In this document: in pieces, positions 56,805 to 64,000 of the stretch | Layout: each line of letters begins with the position of its first letter | Position numbering within the stretch: position 1 is the first letter of the stretch | From: Streptomyces caelestis | GTDB taxonomy: Bacteria > Actinomycetota > Actinomycetes > Streptomycetales > Streptomycetaceae | Reading direction: 5' to 3' | Length of the DNA: 64,000 nucleotides | Assembly (NCBI RefSeq): GCF_001279005.1 | Contig: NZ_LGCN01000051.1 | Span: forward strand, 1-64,000 | Notes under the pieces: model-generated | What the model was told of the DNA's origin: nothing | Databases searched by the model: none | Seen by the model: the letters and a program-made list of their open reading frames with translations, nothing else | Position numbers and translations under genes: made by a program

Positions 56805-58313
56805 TCATCCGGACCCGTACCGCAGCGGATTGGGCAGCTGCGTCCATTGGTCCCCCGCTGTCCGCGGCGACAGCCGCATCAGCGTCAGCGCCTTCGCCGG
56901 CAGCGGCCCGTCGAGCAGGGCGGTCAGGTCCGGGGTGCGCGGCAACCGCGGCACGGCGCTCTCCAGGGCCGCCCGCAGCGCCGGTCCCGATCCCGCCGTG
57001 CCCGCCAGCGCGCCGGCCACCAGCGAACCGAACAGCTTGCGGCGCAGGGCGCGTTCGTCGTCCGTGACCATGCGCGCGGGCAGCCGCCCGGGGAGCGGGA
57101 CGCCGTGCCGGGCGAGCCGGGCGGGGCTGACCCGCAGATCGGCCAGATCGCGGTAGACCAGCCGCACCGGGTCCCCGTCCGGTTCCAGCACCACCAGCAG
57201 GTTCTGGCCGTGCGCCTCCAGCGCCACCCCCAGCTCCAGCAGCCGCAGCCCGACCGTGAGCGCCAGCCGTGCGAACCGGCCCGCCCAGGCGGGCGAGCGG
57301 GGCAGTCCGGTGGTCGCCAGCGCCGCCACCGGGACGACGCGCTCCCCGGCCGCCGCGTACTCCTCCGGCGGCTCGCGCAGCAGCGCCGCCAGATCGGGGG
57401 ACCCGGCCGCCACCGCGCCCAGCGTGCGGGTGACGTGCAGCAGCCCGTCCGTGCGCGCCGCCACCGCCTCCCCGAAGTCCGACAGCACCGCCGACGCGGC
57501 CACCGAGCCGAGCGAGATGTCCCGCACCGAGGACGTCAGCCGGGCGCTCAGCGCCGTCTTGACGTGCGGCCCCTCCGGCAGCGCGAGGGTGCGCAGCGCC
57601 ATCAGCGGACGCGCCGCGAGGCGCCGCCCGCCCGTCCGCTCCAGCACGTGCGCCGCCTGCCACGGATGCACCGGCACCACCACCCGCCCCGGCTCCCGCA
57701 GCCACGTCGGCCACACCCCCGTCACCAGGCAGCCGGCCTCCGGCACGGGTACCAGTCCCAGCTCCACGACCGGCCCGTGCTCGGGCCCGTAGGCGAGCTG
57801 CTCGGCCACCGAGAAACCCGGCCGGCAGCGGCAGCCGGGGTGGAACGGATGCCCGTCGACCACTCGCTGCTCCCACTGCCAGCCCTCGGTGGGCCACCGT
57901 GCCGGGTGATCCCGCCGCCCCGCCCGGGACAGCGCCAACGACGCCGCGCTGAGCCCGAGTTCGGTGGCGAACGCCGCCGAGTGCGGTACGGCCAGCTCCG
58001 TCATCAGCCGCGCCGGATCGGCGTAGGCCGCCCCGTCCAGCCGTACGGCGGTGACGTACGCGCCGGTCGCGTACGGATCCGCGTGCGGGCCGCGCAGCCG
58101 CCGGCCGTCCGCCAGCCGCAGGGTGAGCCCCTCGCGGTCCGCCTCCCGGCGGACGATCCACGGCAGCGGCTCGTGCGCGAGACCGCGCCACAGCCGGGTC
58201 AGCACGGCCGCGCGGGCGCCGGGCAGCTCCTCGGCGTACCGGGGCACGAGAGCGGGCCGTACGACGGCCAACTCGTCGGCGACCTCGGCCTCGGCGGTGG
58301 GGGGACGGTGCAC
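56805..58313 (-). CDS. IucA/IucC-family NIS siderophore synthetase
   Basis: 502 residues. The NIS synthetase motifs are intact: 'VDGHPFHPGCRCRPGF' (ATP site, variant of HPxHPxxKxRxG), 'PVHPWQAAHVL', 'TALSARLTSSVRDI', 'GVALEAHGQNLLVVLEPDG' and 'RLVYRDLADLRVS'. These enzymes join a polycarboxylate (citrate or derivative) to an amine through an adenylate. The N-terminal ~25 residues before the core are Pro-rich. GAGGAGC is placed 8 nt before the GTG at 58313. It is divergent from a second NIS synthetase; no amine-modifying genes, transporter or iron box are adjacent. The product is unknown. Confidence 0.88.
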   Translation of the reverse strand: MHRPPTAEAEVADELAVVRPALVPRYAEELPGARAAVLTRLWRGLAHEPLPWIVRREADREGLTLRLADGRRLRGPHADPYATGAYVTAVRLDGAAYADPARLMTELAVPHSAAFATELGLSAASLALSRAGRRDHPARWPTEGWQWEQRVVDGHPFHPGCRCRPGFSVAEQLAYGPEHGPVVELGLVPVPEAGCLVTGVWPTWLREPGRVVVPVHPWQAAHVLERTGGRRLAARPLMALRTLALPEGPHVKTALSARLTSSVRDISLGSVAASAVLSDFGEAVAARTDGLLHVTRTLGAVAAGSPDLAALLREPPEEYAAAGERVVPVAALATTGLPRSPAWAGRFARLALTVGLRLLELGVALEAHGQNLLVVLEPDGDPVRLVYRDLADLRVSPARLARHGVPLPGRLPARMVTDDERALRRKLFGSLVAGALAGTAGSGPALRAALESAVPRLPRTPDLTALLDGPLPAKALTLMRLSPRTAGDQWTQLPNPLRYGSG

Positions 58314-58416
58314 GGGCGGGCTCCTCGGTGACGCGCGGGACGGGGCGTGGGGGTGGACGATGACAGACATACTGATCGTCTCCGTCCGGACAGACCGTAA
58401 GGAACCAGAGGAACGC

Positions 58417-59910
58417 GTGGACCTCATCACCCCGCCCGCGGACGACGACACGGCCCGCCGCGCCGACGCGTACGCGGCGGTGCCGCTGCTGAACTGCCTG
58501 CTGCGCGAAGTGGCGCGGCCCGTGCCGGGACCGGGGACGCACGCGACGTACCGCCTGCCCGGCACCGGCCGCCTGCTGCGGGTGCGCGGCACCCGGCGCC
58601 CCCGCGCACCCGAGGTCCACGCCGCGGGCGCCTGGCGCCGCGTGGGCCACACGGAGCTGGTGAAACTCGTCGCCGAGGAACTGCGCCGGCACACCGGTCT
58701 GTCCAACCACGAGCTGCCCGCCGAGATGCTCGACAGCCGGGAGGCGGTGGCCGCGCTGCTCGCCGCCCGCGCCCGGGCCACGCCGCCCGACGACCCGTAC
58801 CTGCGCTCCGAGCAGGCCCTCGTCACCGGCCACACCCACCATCCCGCCCCCAAGGCGCGGGGCGGCGGCCCGGCGGCGGCCTGGCTGCCGTACGCGCCCG
58901 AGGCGCACGCCCGCTTCCCGCTGACCCTGCTGGGGCTGCGCGAGGACACGGTGGTGGAGGAGGGGGACACCGCGGCCCTCGACGGCCTGGGCGCGGCGCC
59001 GCCCGGCTACCGCCTGCTGCCCGCCCACCCCTGGCAGCTGGAGCTCGCGGCCCGGGACCTCGCCCCCGCCTTCGCCGACGGCCGACTGGTCCGGCTGGGC
59101 ACGACCGCCTTCCCGGTGTGGCCCACGGCGGCGGTCCGCACCGTCTACGCGCCCGAGCGCGACCTGTTCCTGAAGTTCAGCCTGGACGTGCGCATCACCA
59201 ACGACGTCCGCCGGCTGTGGCGCCACGACCTGCTGAGGCTCCGTACCACCGACACGGCCGCGCGCGACGCCTTCGCCGAGTCGGACGCGGCCTGGCAGAG
59301 CGACCGCGGGCACCGCACCGCGGACTTCGCCCACGAGCAGCTGGCCGTGGTCGTCCGCGACGGCCTGCGCGGCCACCTCCCGCCCGGCGCGACCCCGTAC
59401 CTGGCCGCCGCACTGGTGGAGGGCTTCGACGGCAGTCCGCTGGCCGCCGCCCCGCGGCCGGCGGACTGGTGGGGGGCCTACCTGTCGCGGGTGGTTCCCC
59501 CGGCCCTGACGGCCTTCGGCGGACACGGCGTCGTCCTGGAGGCCCACCTGCAGAACACGCTCGTCGCCATGGACCCCGACGGCACGCCGGTACGGGCCCT
59601 GTACCGGGACGCGGAGGGCGTGAGACTCCTGTCCGAGGTCTCCCGGGAGGCGGGCTGGGAACGCCTGGTCTACTGCCTGGTCGTCAACCACCTCATGGAG
59701 GTCGCCGCCGCCCTCGCCGACCACCACCCCGGCCTCGACCCCTGGCCCGCTCTCCGCCGCGAACTGGCCCGGCACGACCTCCCCGAGATCCCCGCCCTCC
59801 TCACCGCCCCCACCCTCCCGGCCAAGACCAACCTCCTGCTGCGCTGGACCGCGGCGGACGGCGCGGACGCCCGCTACCGTCCGCTGCCCAGTCCGCTGGC
59901 CGGCGGGTGA
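58417..59910 (+). CDS. IucA/IucC-family NIS siderophore synthetase (divergent partner)
   Basis: 497 residues with the same motif order: 'VTGHTHHPAPKARGG' (ATP site), 'LLPAHPWQLELAARDL', 'FLKFSLDVRITNDVRRL', 'GVVLEAHLQNTLVAMDPDG' and 'RALYRDAEGVRL'. The GTG at 58417 follows GAGGA; an in-frame ATG at 58360 would overlap the other gene's upstream region and lacks a ribosome site. Pairs of such enzymes usually act in sequence on the two carboxylates of one acid, making a diamide siderophore. The intergenic stretch (58314-58416) shows two GACAGAC repeats but no TTAGG-type iron box. Confidence 0.88.
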   Translation: MDLITPPADDDTARRADAYAAVPLLNCLLREVARPVPGPGTHATYRLPGTGRLLRVRGTRRPRAPEVHAAGAWRRVGHTELVKLVAEELRRHTGLSNHELPAEMLDSREAVAALLAARARATPPDDPYLRSEQALVTGHTHHPAPKARGGGPAAAWLPYAPEAHARFPLTLLGLREDTVVEEGDTAALDGLGAAPPGYRLLPAHPWQLELAARDLAPAFADGRLVRLGTTAFPVWPTAAVRTVYAPERDLFLKFSLDVRITNDVRRLWRHDLLRLRTTDTAARDAFAESDAAWQSDRGHRTADFAHEQLAVVVRDGLRGHLPPGATPYLAAALVEGFDGSPLAAAPRPADWWGAYLSRVVPPALTAFGGHGVVLEAHLQNTLVAMDPDGTPVRALYRDAEGVRLLSEVSREAGWERLVYCLVVNHLMEVAAALADHHPGLDPWPALRRELARHDLPEIPALLTAPTLPAKTNLLLRWTAADGADARYRPLPSPLAGG

Positions 59911-59911
59911 C

Positions 59912-62020
59912 TCAGCTGCGCTCCGCCCGCGGCGCGGGCCCCGCGCCGTCGCGGGCCAGGGCTCCGGGCCACCACGCCCGGGGCCCGATGTCGATCACCA
60001 GCGCGGGGACCAGCAGCGAGCGGACCACGAGCGTGTCGAGCAGCACGCCGAACGCCACGATGAAGGCGATCTGCACCAGGAAGGCCAGGGGGATGACCAT
60101 CAGCGCGGCGAACGTCGCGGCGAGCACCACACCGGCCGAGGTGATCACCCCGCCGGTCGTGGTCAGCCCGCGCAGCACGCCCCGCCGGGTGCCGTGCACG
60201 AGCGCCTCCTCCCGCACCCGGGACATCAGGAAGATGTTGTAGTCGACGCCGAGGGCCACCAGGAACACGAACCCGTACAGCGGGACCGACGCGTCGGTGC
60301 CGCTGAAGCCGAGCAGGTGCTCGAAGACGAGGGTCGAGACGCCGAGGGTCGCCAGGAAGTTGAGCGCCACGGTCGCGACCAGCAGCACGGGCACGAGCAG
60401 GGAGCGCAGCAGCAGGACGAGGATCAGCAGGATGATGACGAGCACGACCGGGACGATCAGGGTGCGGTCGTGGGCGGCGGTCCGCTGGGTGTCGTACTGC
60501 TGGGCCGTGTAGCCGCCGACCAGCGCGTCGGCTCCGGAGACCGCGTGCACGCTCTCGCGCAGCCGTTCGACGGTCGCCTTCGCGGCGTCGCTGTCCGCCG
60601 CGTCCTCGAGGGTGGCGTCGATGCGCACGCGCCCGTCGACGACCAGCGGCTCACCGGCTCCCGGCCGCCCCGAGGCGGAGACGGCGCCGGCCGAGTCCAC
60701 GCCCTGCGTCCTGCGCGCCGCGGCCGTCACCTCGGCGCCGCGGTCGGCGTCGGCGATGATGACGGCCGGGTTCCCGGACCCGCCGGGGAAGTGCTCGCCG
60801 AGCGTCTTCTGGGCGGCGACCGAGGGCGCGTCGTTCACGAAGATCTCGTCGAGCGGCACCCCCTTGGCGGACAGGGAGGGGGCGAAGGCGGCGAAGACGG
60901 CGAGGACCAGCGCGGTCAGCAGCCACACCCGGCGCGGCCGGCGGTCCACGGTCGCGGCGACCCGGCGCCACACGCCGTGCCCCTCCACGGACGCGTCCGG
61001 CGCCTTCGGCCGGGCGGGCCAGTACGCGGCCCGGCCCAGCAGGGCCAGCACGGCCGGCAGGAAGGTGAGCGTGGAGAGCACCGCGCACACGATGCCGATG
61101 GCGCCGACCGGTCCCAGGGCGCGGTTGTTCGTCAGGTCGCTGGCGAGCAGGGCCAGCAGCGCGAGCGCCACGGTGGCGGCGCTCGCCGTGATGGCGCCGA
61201 AGGACCTGCGCACGGCCGTCACCGCGGCCGCGTACCGGTCGCCGCGCTCGGCGAGCTCCTCGCGGAAACGGGCCGACAGCAGCAGGGCGTAGTCGGTGGC
61301 CGCGCCGATCACGAGGATCGAGAGGATGCCCTGCACCTGGCCGTCGACCCGGACCACGTCCCGGTCCGCCAGCGCGTAGACGACGGCGCAGGCGAGCCCC
61401 AGGGCGAAGACGGAGCCGAGGATGATCAGGAACGGCAGCAGGACGCTCCGGTAGACCAGCAGCAGGATCAGCAGGACGGCGCCGAGCGCCACGCCCAGCA
61501 GCAGTCCGTCGATGCCCGCGAACGCGTCCGACAGATCGGCCTGGCTCGCCGCCGGACCGGCGATCCGCGCCGTGGTCCCGGACACGCCGTCCGCCGCCCG
61601 GCGCACCTCGTCCAGCACCTCGGGCAGCGCGTCGCCCAGGTCGGGCTCGAGCTGGACGACGGCCTGCATGGCCTCCCGGTCCTCGGAGACCAGCGCCGGA
61701 GAGGGCCGGCCGACGACACCGGCGCGGCCGGCGAGGGCGCCGACCGCGTCCGAGGCGGCGGTCTGCTGGGCCCCGGTGACCCGGCCGCCGTCCGTCGTCC
61801 AGACCACGACGGCCGGCACGGTCTCGGACTGGTCGAACGCCTTCTGGGCATCCAGTACCCGAGTGGACTCGGCGCTCTGCGGGAGGAAGGAGGCCTGGTC
61901 GTTGGTGGCCACCTCGCCCAGCTTGCCCGCGTACGGCCCGAGGGTCCCGCCCACGCCCAGCCAGACGATCAGCAGGGCGAGCGGGACGAGCCACCGGGCC
62001 CGGCTCGGTGCGTTCTTCAT
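59912..62020 (-). CDS. MMPL-family RND transporter
   Basis: 702 residues, typical of actinobacterial MMPL pumps. After the N-terminal membrane segment ('WLVPLALLIVWLGVGGTLG') comes a first extracellular domain, a block of helices including 'ILSILVIGAATDYALLLSARFREEL' with the Gly/Asp/Tyr proton-relay motif, a second extracellular domain ('HFPGGSGNPAVIIADADRG') and a matching C-terminal block ('VALGVDYNIFLMSRVREEA'). These pumps export lipids or lipophilic compounds. The ATG at 62020 has GGGGA upstream; ATG 62032 is also in frame. The divergent MarR gene and operators suggest induction by a ligand. Confidence 0.9.
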   Translation of the reverse strand: MKNAPSRARWLVPLALLIVWLGVGGTLGPYAGKLGEVATNDQASFLPQSAESTRVLDAQKAFDQSETVPAVVVWTTDGGRVTGAQQTAASDAVGALAGRAGVVGRPSPALVSEDREAMQAVVQLEPDLGDALPEVLDEVRRAADGVSGTTARIAGPAASQADLSDAFAGIDGLLLGVALGAVLLILLLVYRSVLLPFLIILGSVFALGLACAVVYALADRDVVRVDGQVQGILSILVIGAATDYALLLSARFREELAERGDRYAAAVTAVRRSFGAITASAATVALALLALLASDLTNNRALGPVGAIGIVCAVLSTLTFLPAVLALLGRAAYWPARPKAPDASVEGHGVWRRVAATVDRRPRRVWLLTALVLAVFAAFAPSLSAKGVPLDEIFVNDAPSVAAQKTLGEHFPGGSGNPAVIIADADRGAEVTAAARRTQGVDSAGAVSASGRPGAGEPLVVDGRVRIDATLEDAADSDAAKATVERLRESVHAVSGADALVGGYTAQQYDTQRTAAHDRTLIVPVVLVIILLILVLLLRSLLVPVLLVATVALNFLATLGVSTLVFEHLLGFSGTDASVPLYGFVFLVALGVDYNIFLMSRVREEALVHGTRRGVLRGLTTTGGVITSAGVVLAATFAALMVIPLAFLVQIAFIVAFGVLLDTLVVRSLLVPALVIDIGPRAWWPGALARDGAGPAPRAERS

Positions 62021-62048
62021 GTGGATCCCCATGCGCCGAAGGAGTAAG

Positions 62049-62088
62049 TCAATGATTAAGTATCTCAATCGTTGAGTGATTCTATACT
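62049..62088 (+). promoter_or_regulatory. MarR operators and -10 between the MMPL and marR genes
   Basis: Two copies of TCAATNNTTRAG (62049-62060 and 62065-62076), the second extended to the dyad CTCAA-TCG-TTGAG (62064-62076). TATACT at 62083-62088 is followed 7 nt later by the ATG at 62096, a leaderless layout. Binding would cover promoters in both directions. Confidence 0.68.
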
Positions 62089-62095
62089 GGCGGGC

Positions 62096-62605
62096 ATGAG
62101 CGGCTCCGGCACCCCCTCGGCACGTACTTCGGCGGACGACCCGACAGGGTTGCAGTCCTTCGCGGTCCAGTTGCGCCGAATGAACAGCGAGTTCAACCGC
62201 ATCGCCCAGGAGTTCGCGCACGCGCAGGGTCTGCACCCCACCGACATGCAGGCCCTGATCGCGATCCTGGACGCGGACGCCGACGCCGGCGCGCCGGGCG
62301 AGCCCATGACGCCCGGCCGCCTGCGCAAGCAGCTCAACCTCACGTCCGGAGCGGTGACCGCGTGCCTGGACCGCCTGGAGCGGGCGGGCCACATCCGGCG
62401 CGTCCGGGCGGCCGACGACCGCCGGGTGGTGCACCTGGAGTACGCGGCGCAGGCCAGGAGCCTGGCCAGGGAGTACTTCCGGCCGCTGGCGCACAGCACC
62501 GACACGGCGCGCGGCCGCTTCACCTCCGAGGAGCTGACGGTGGTCGTGCGGTTCCTCAGGGAGATGAACCGTGAACTGGTGCTTTTGCGGCAGCACGCGG
62601 GCTGA
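62096..62605 (+). CDS. MarR-family transcriptional regulator of the MMPL pump
   Basis: 169 residues. After a ~20-residue Ser/Thr-rich start, 'FAVQLRRMNSEFNRIAQEFAHAQGLHPTDMQALIAIL' forms the dimer helices, 'TPGRLRKQLNLTSGAVTACLDRLERAGHI' the recognition helix, and 'VRAADDRRVVHLEYAAQA' the wing. It is divergent from the MMPL gene and both share two dyads, so a local repressor of drug or lipid export is inferred. The ATG at 62096 is fixed by the -10 position and makes the upstream in-frame start at 62072 unlikely. Confidence 0.9.
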   Translation: MSGSGTPSARTSADDPTGLQSFAVQLRRMNSEFNRIAQEFAHAQGLHPTDMQALIAILDADADAGAPGEPMTPGRLRKQLNLTSGAVTACLDRLERAGHIRRVRAADDRRVVHLEYAAQARSLAREYFRPLAHSTDTARGRFTSEELTVVVRFLREMNRELVLLRQHAG

Positions 62606-62619
62606 CGGGAGGCCGCGGG

Positions 62620-62625
62620 TAGGGT
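62620..62625 (+). promoter_or_regulatory. -10 box of a probable leaderless transcript
   Basis: TAGGGT lies 7 nt before the ATG at 62633, separate from the marR stop at 62605, giving the HipA-like gene its own start. Confidence 0.45.
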
Positions 62626-62632
62626 TCGGGGC

Positions 62633-63559
62633 ATGCTGACCGAGGTCACCGCCACCCGTTACGTCACGCCGCTCCACCAGGGTGGCTCCGTGCCCGGCGT
62701 CTTCGAGGCCGACGACCTGGGCACCTACGTCGTCAAGTTCACCGGCTCCGCGCAGGGGCGCAAGGCGCTGGTCGCCGAGGTGATCGTGGGGGAGCTGGCC
62801 CGGGCCCTCGGGCTGCGCTTCCCCGAGCTGGTGCTGGTGCGCTTCGATCCGGCGGTGGCGGACGGCGAGCCGCACCAGGAGGTGCGGGAGCTGCACGCCG
62901 CCAGCGCCGGCGTCAACCTCGGCATGGACTACCTGTCGGGCGCGCAGGACCTCACCCCCGAGGTCGCCCGGGTCTTCCCCGTCGAGCCGCTGGAGGCCGG
63001 GCGGATCGTCTGGCTCGACGCCCTCACCGTCAACGTGGACCGCACCGTCCACAGTTCCAACCTGGTCGTGTGGCCGACGCGGGGCGTCGCGCCGCCGAGG
63101 CTGTGGCTCATCGACCACGGGGCCGCGCTCGTCTTCCACCACCGCTGGGAGGGCTCGGACCCCGCCAAGGCGTACGACTTCCGTCATCACGCCCTCGGCC
63201 GCTACGGACCCGACGTCCACGCGGCGGACGCCGAACTCGCGCCGAAGGTGACCGAGGAGCTGCTGCGGTCCGTCACCGCCGAGGTCCCCGACGACTGGCT
63301 GGCCGACGACCCCCACTTCGCCACGCCCGATGAGGTCCGCGAGGCGTACGTGACGTACCTGCACGCGCGCGTGCGGACGTCCGGGGCGTGGCTGCCCACC
63401 GACTTCCCCGGCCCGGACGAGCTCGCCGAGGAGAACGCCCGGCGGGCGGCGAGGACGCGGCGGGGGCGTCCCGACTGGCTGAAGCGGGTTCCCGACCTGC
63501 ACGGCAAACCGGCGGCGGCCCAGGACTGGTCGGTGCACCTGGGCCGCTCGGACCCGTAG
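62633..63559 (+). CDS. HipA-like protein kinase
   Basis: 308 residues. The kinase core shows 'GTYVVKFTGSAQGRKALVAEVIVGELARALGL' (Lys and helix C Glu), 'LDALTVNVDRTVHSSNLVV' with the catalytic Asp and Asn in the HipA order, and 'LWLIDHGAALVF' with the metal-binding Asp. Compared with E. coli HipA (440 residues) it lacks the N-terminal subdomain, which places it among the shorter HipA-like kinases common in Streptomyces. No HipB-type antitoxin gene is adjacent, so a toxin-antitoxin role is not supported. The target is unknown. Confidence 0.82.
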   Translation: MLTEVTATRYVTPLHQGGSVPGVFEADDLGTYVVKFTGSAQGRKALVAEVIVGELARALGLRFPELVLVRFDPAVADGEPHQEVRELHAASAGVNLGMDYLSGAQDLTPEVARVFPVEPLEAGRIVWLDALTVNVDRTVHSSNLVVWPTRGVAPPRLWLIDHGAALVFHHRWEGSDPAKAYDFRHHALGRYGPDVHAADAELAPKVTEELLRSVTAEVPDDWLADDPHFATPDEVREAYVTYLHARVRTSGAWLPTDFPGPDELAEENARRAARTRRGRPDWLKRVPDLHGKPAAAQDWSVHLGRSDP

Positions 63560-63685
63560 GGGCCGGCCCTTGAGCCGCTCGTACGCCGGCAGGGTGAGGA
63601 AGCCGGCGTCGTCCTCGTCGGGGGAGACCTCCGGCAGCAGGTCGTGCGCCGGCCGCCGCCCGCTGCCCCCACCGCTCGCCCCGGC

Positions 63686-64000
63686 TCATTCGAGGTGCGC
63701 CAGATCCGCCTCGGTGTCGATGTCGTACGCCTCGGCCACGTCGCCGCACTCGACGAGTGCGATCCCTTCCGCGTGCTCCCTCAGATAGGCGCGCGCGCCC
63801 CGGTCCCCGGTCGCGGTCGCGGCGATCCCGGCCCAGTGCGCGGCGCCGAGCAGCACCGGGTGGCCGCGTACGCCGTCGTAGGCGGCCGAGGCGAGCGACT
63901 CGGGGGAGCGGAGGGCGCCGAGCACCCGGGCGATCGCCTCCGGACCGATCCCGGGCTGGTCGACCAGCGAGACCAGCGCGGCCCGTGCGCCCGTCCCGGC
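63686..64000 (-). CDS. MobA/MocA-like molybdenum cofactor nucleotidyltransferase (partial, C-terminal part)
   Basis: About 104 residues are visible; the N-terminus with the GTP/CTP-binding loop lies beyond the window edge. 'RAALVSLVDQPGIGPEAIARVL' is the metal-binding Asp region shared by MobA and MocA, followed by 'AAYDGVRGHPVLLGAAHW' and a C-terminal 'AYDIDTEADLAHL', which matches the family's closing 'DIDTPEDL'. These enzymes turn the molybdenum cofactor into its dinucleotide form for hydroxylases such as the xanthine dehydrogenase at 3.0-6.8 kb. The link is functional, not operonic. Confidence 0.78.
   Translation of the reverse strand, partial: AGTGARAALVSLVDQPGIGPEAIARVLGALRSPESLASAAYDGVRGHPVLLGAAHWAGIAATATGDRGARAYLREHAEGIALVECGDVAEAYDIDTEADLAHLE

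Noticed and set aside
58314..58416. An iron box (DmdR/IdeR type) between the two siderophore synthetase genes
   Set aside because: No TTAGG...CCTAA-like dyad is present; only two GACAGAC repeats are seen.
63573..63685. A coding-looking stretch on the minus strand directly after the MobA-like stop, in the same frame
   Set aside because: It reads plausibly (for example 'LLPEVSPDEDDAGFLTL'), but the MobA-like protein already ends at its normal family terminus and no start codon or domain supports another gene. It could be a remnant, and an alignment with relatives would decide.
1..64000. CRISPR array, rRNA or tRNA genes, insertion sequences, integrase/attachment sites
   Set aside because: No regularly spaced repeats, no clover-leaf or rRNA sequence, no transposase or integrase frame was recognised in the window.

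Overview
The window is typical of a Streptomyces-like actinomycete chromosome. G+C is very high, GTG starts are common, neighbouring genes overlap by ATGA or TGATG, several genes look leaderless (a -10 box 6-7 nt before the start codon), and actinobacterial families abound (DUF397/XRE/RsbW-like sets, DUF3040, TIGR04222, a TipA-type MerR regulator, LAL LuxR regulators). I see no rRNA, tRNA, CRISPR array, insertion sequence or phage module.

Layout. 0-8.1 kb: a TPR-like protein, then a PucR regulator divergent from a four-gene xanthine dehydrogenase operon (FAD, 2Fe-2S and Mo subunits plus XdhC). 8.0-15.1 kb: an unusual set made of a kinase-like protein and, divergently, a repeat-rich membrane protein, a trypsin-fold protein without catalytic His and Ser, and a TPR protein fused to four S1 domains and a ribosomal-S1-like tail. 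This is the best candidate for an undescribed system. 15.1-24.6 kb: an SRPBCC protein, a decayed polysaccharide deacetylase, a tightly coupled glycosyltransferase operon and a polysaccharide pyruvyl-transferase. 24.7-30.0 kb: an AlkZ-like DNA glycosylase, a truncated secreted trypsin and two LuxR regulators. 30.2-33.5 kb: two acyl-CoA ligases.

33.6-35.5 kb holds small accessory genes. 35.8-39.8 kb is the urate branch (DUF77-like protein, helix-turn-helix protein, OHCU decarboxylase, HIU hydrolase, uricase, 8-oxoguanine deaminase). Together with the left-hand dehydrogenase it covers hypoxanthine/xanthine to allantoin. 39.9-43.6 kb: a TipA-like regulator coupled to a glycosyltransferase, then two secreted wall hydrolases. 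43.9-47.3 kb: a thioesterase, an XRE/DUF397/ATPase signalling set and a SUKH protein. 47.4-54.6 kb: four regulator-target pairs (MarR and an UlaG-like hydrolase; an MmyB-like regulator and a lactonase-like hydrolase; HxlR and an NmrA/QorB-like reductase; HxlR-like and AlaA).

54.7-59.9 kb: two secreted, membrane-anchored proteins (one with a VWA domain) and a divergent pair of IucA/IucC-type siderophore synthetases. 59.9-64 kb: an MMPL exporter with its MarR regulator, a HipA-like kinase and, cut by the window edge, a MobA-like nucleotidyltransferase. Several operators are visible directly in the sequence, the clearest being a perfect 32-bp palindrome at 47934-47965 and tandem CTTGG/CCAAG dyads at 53945-53980.
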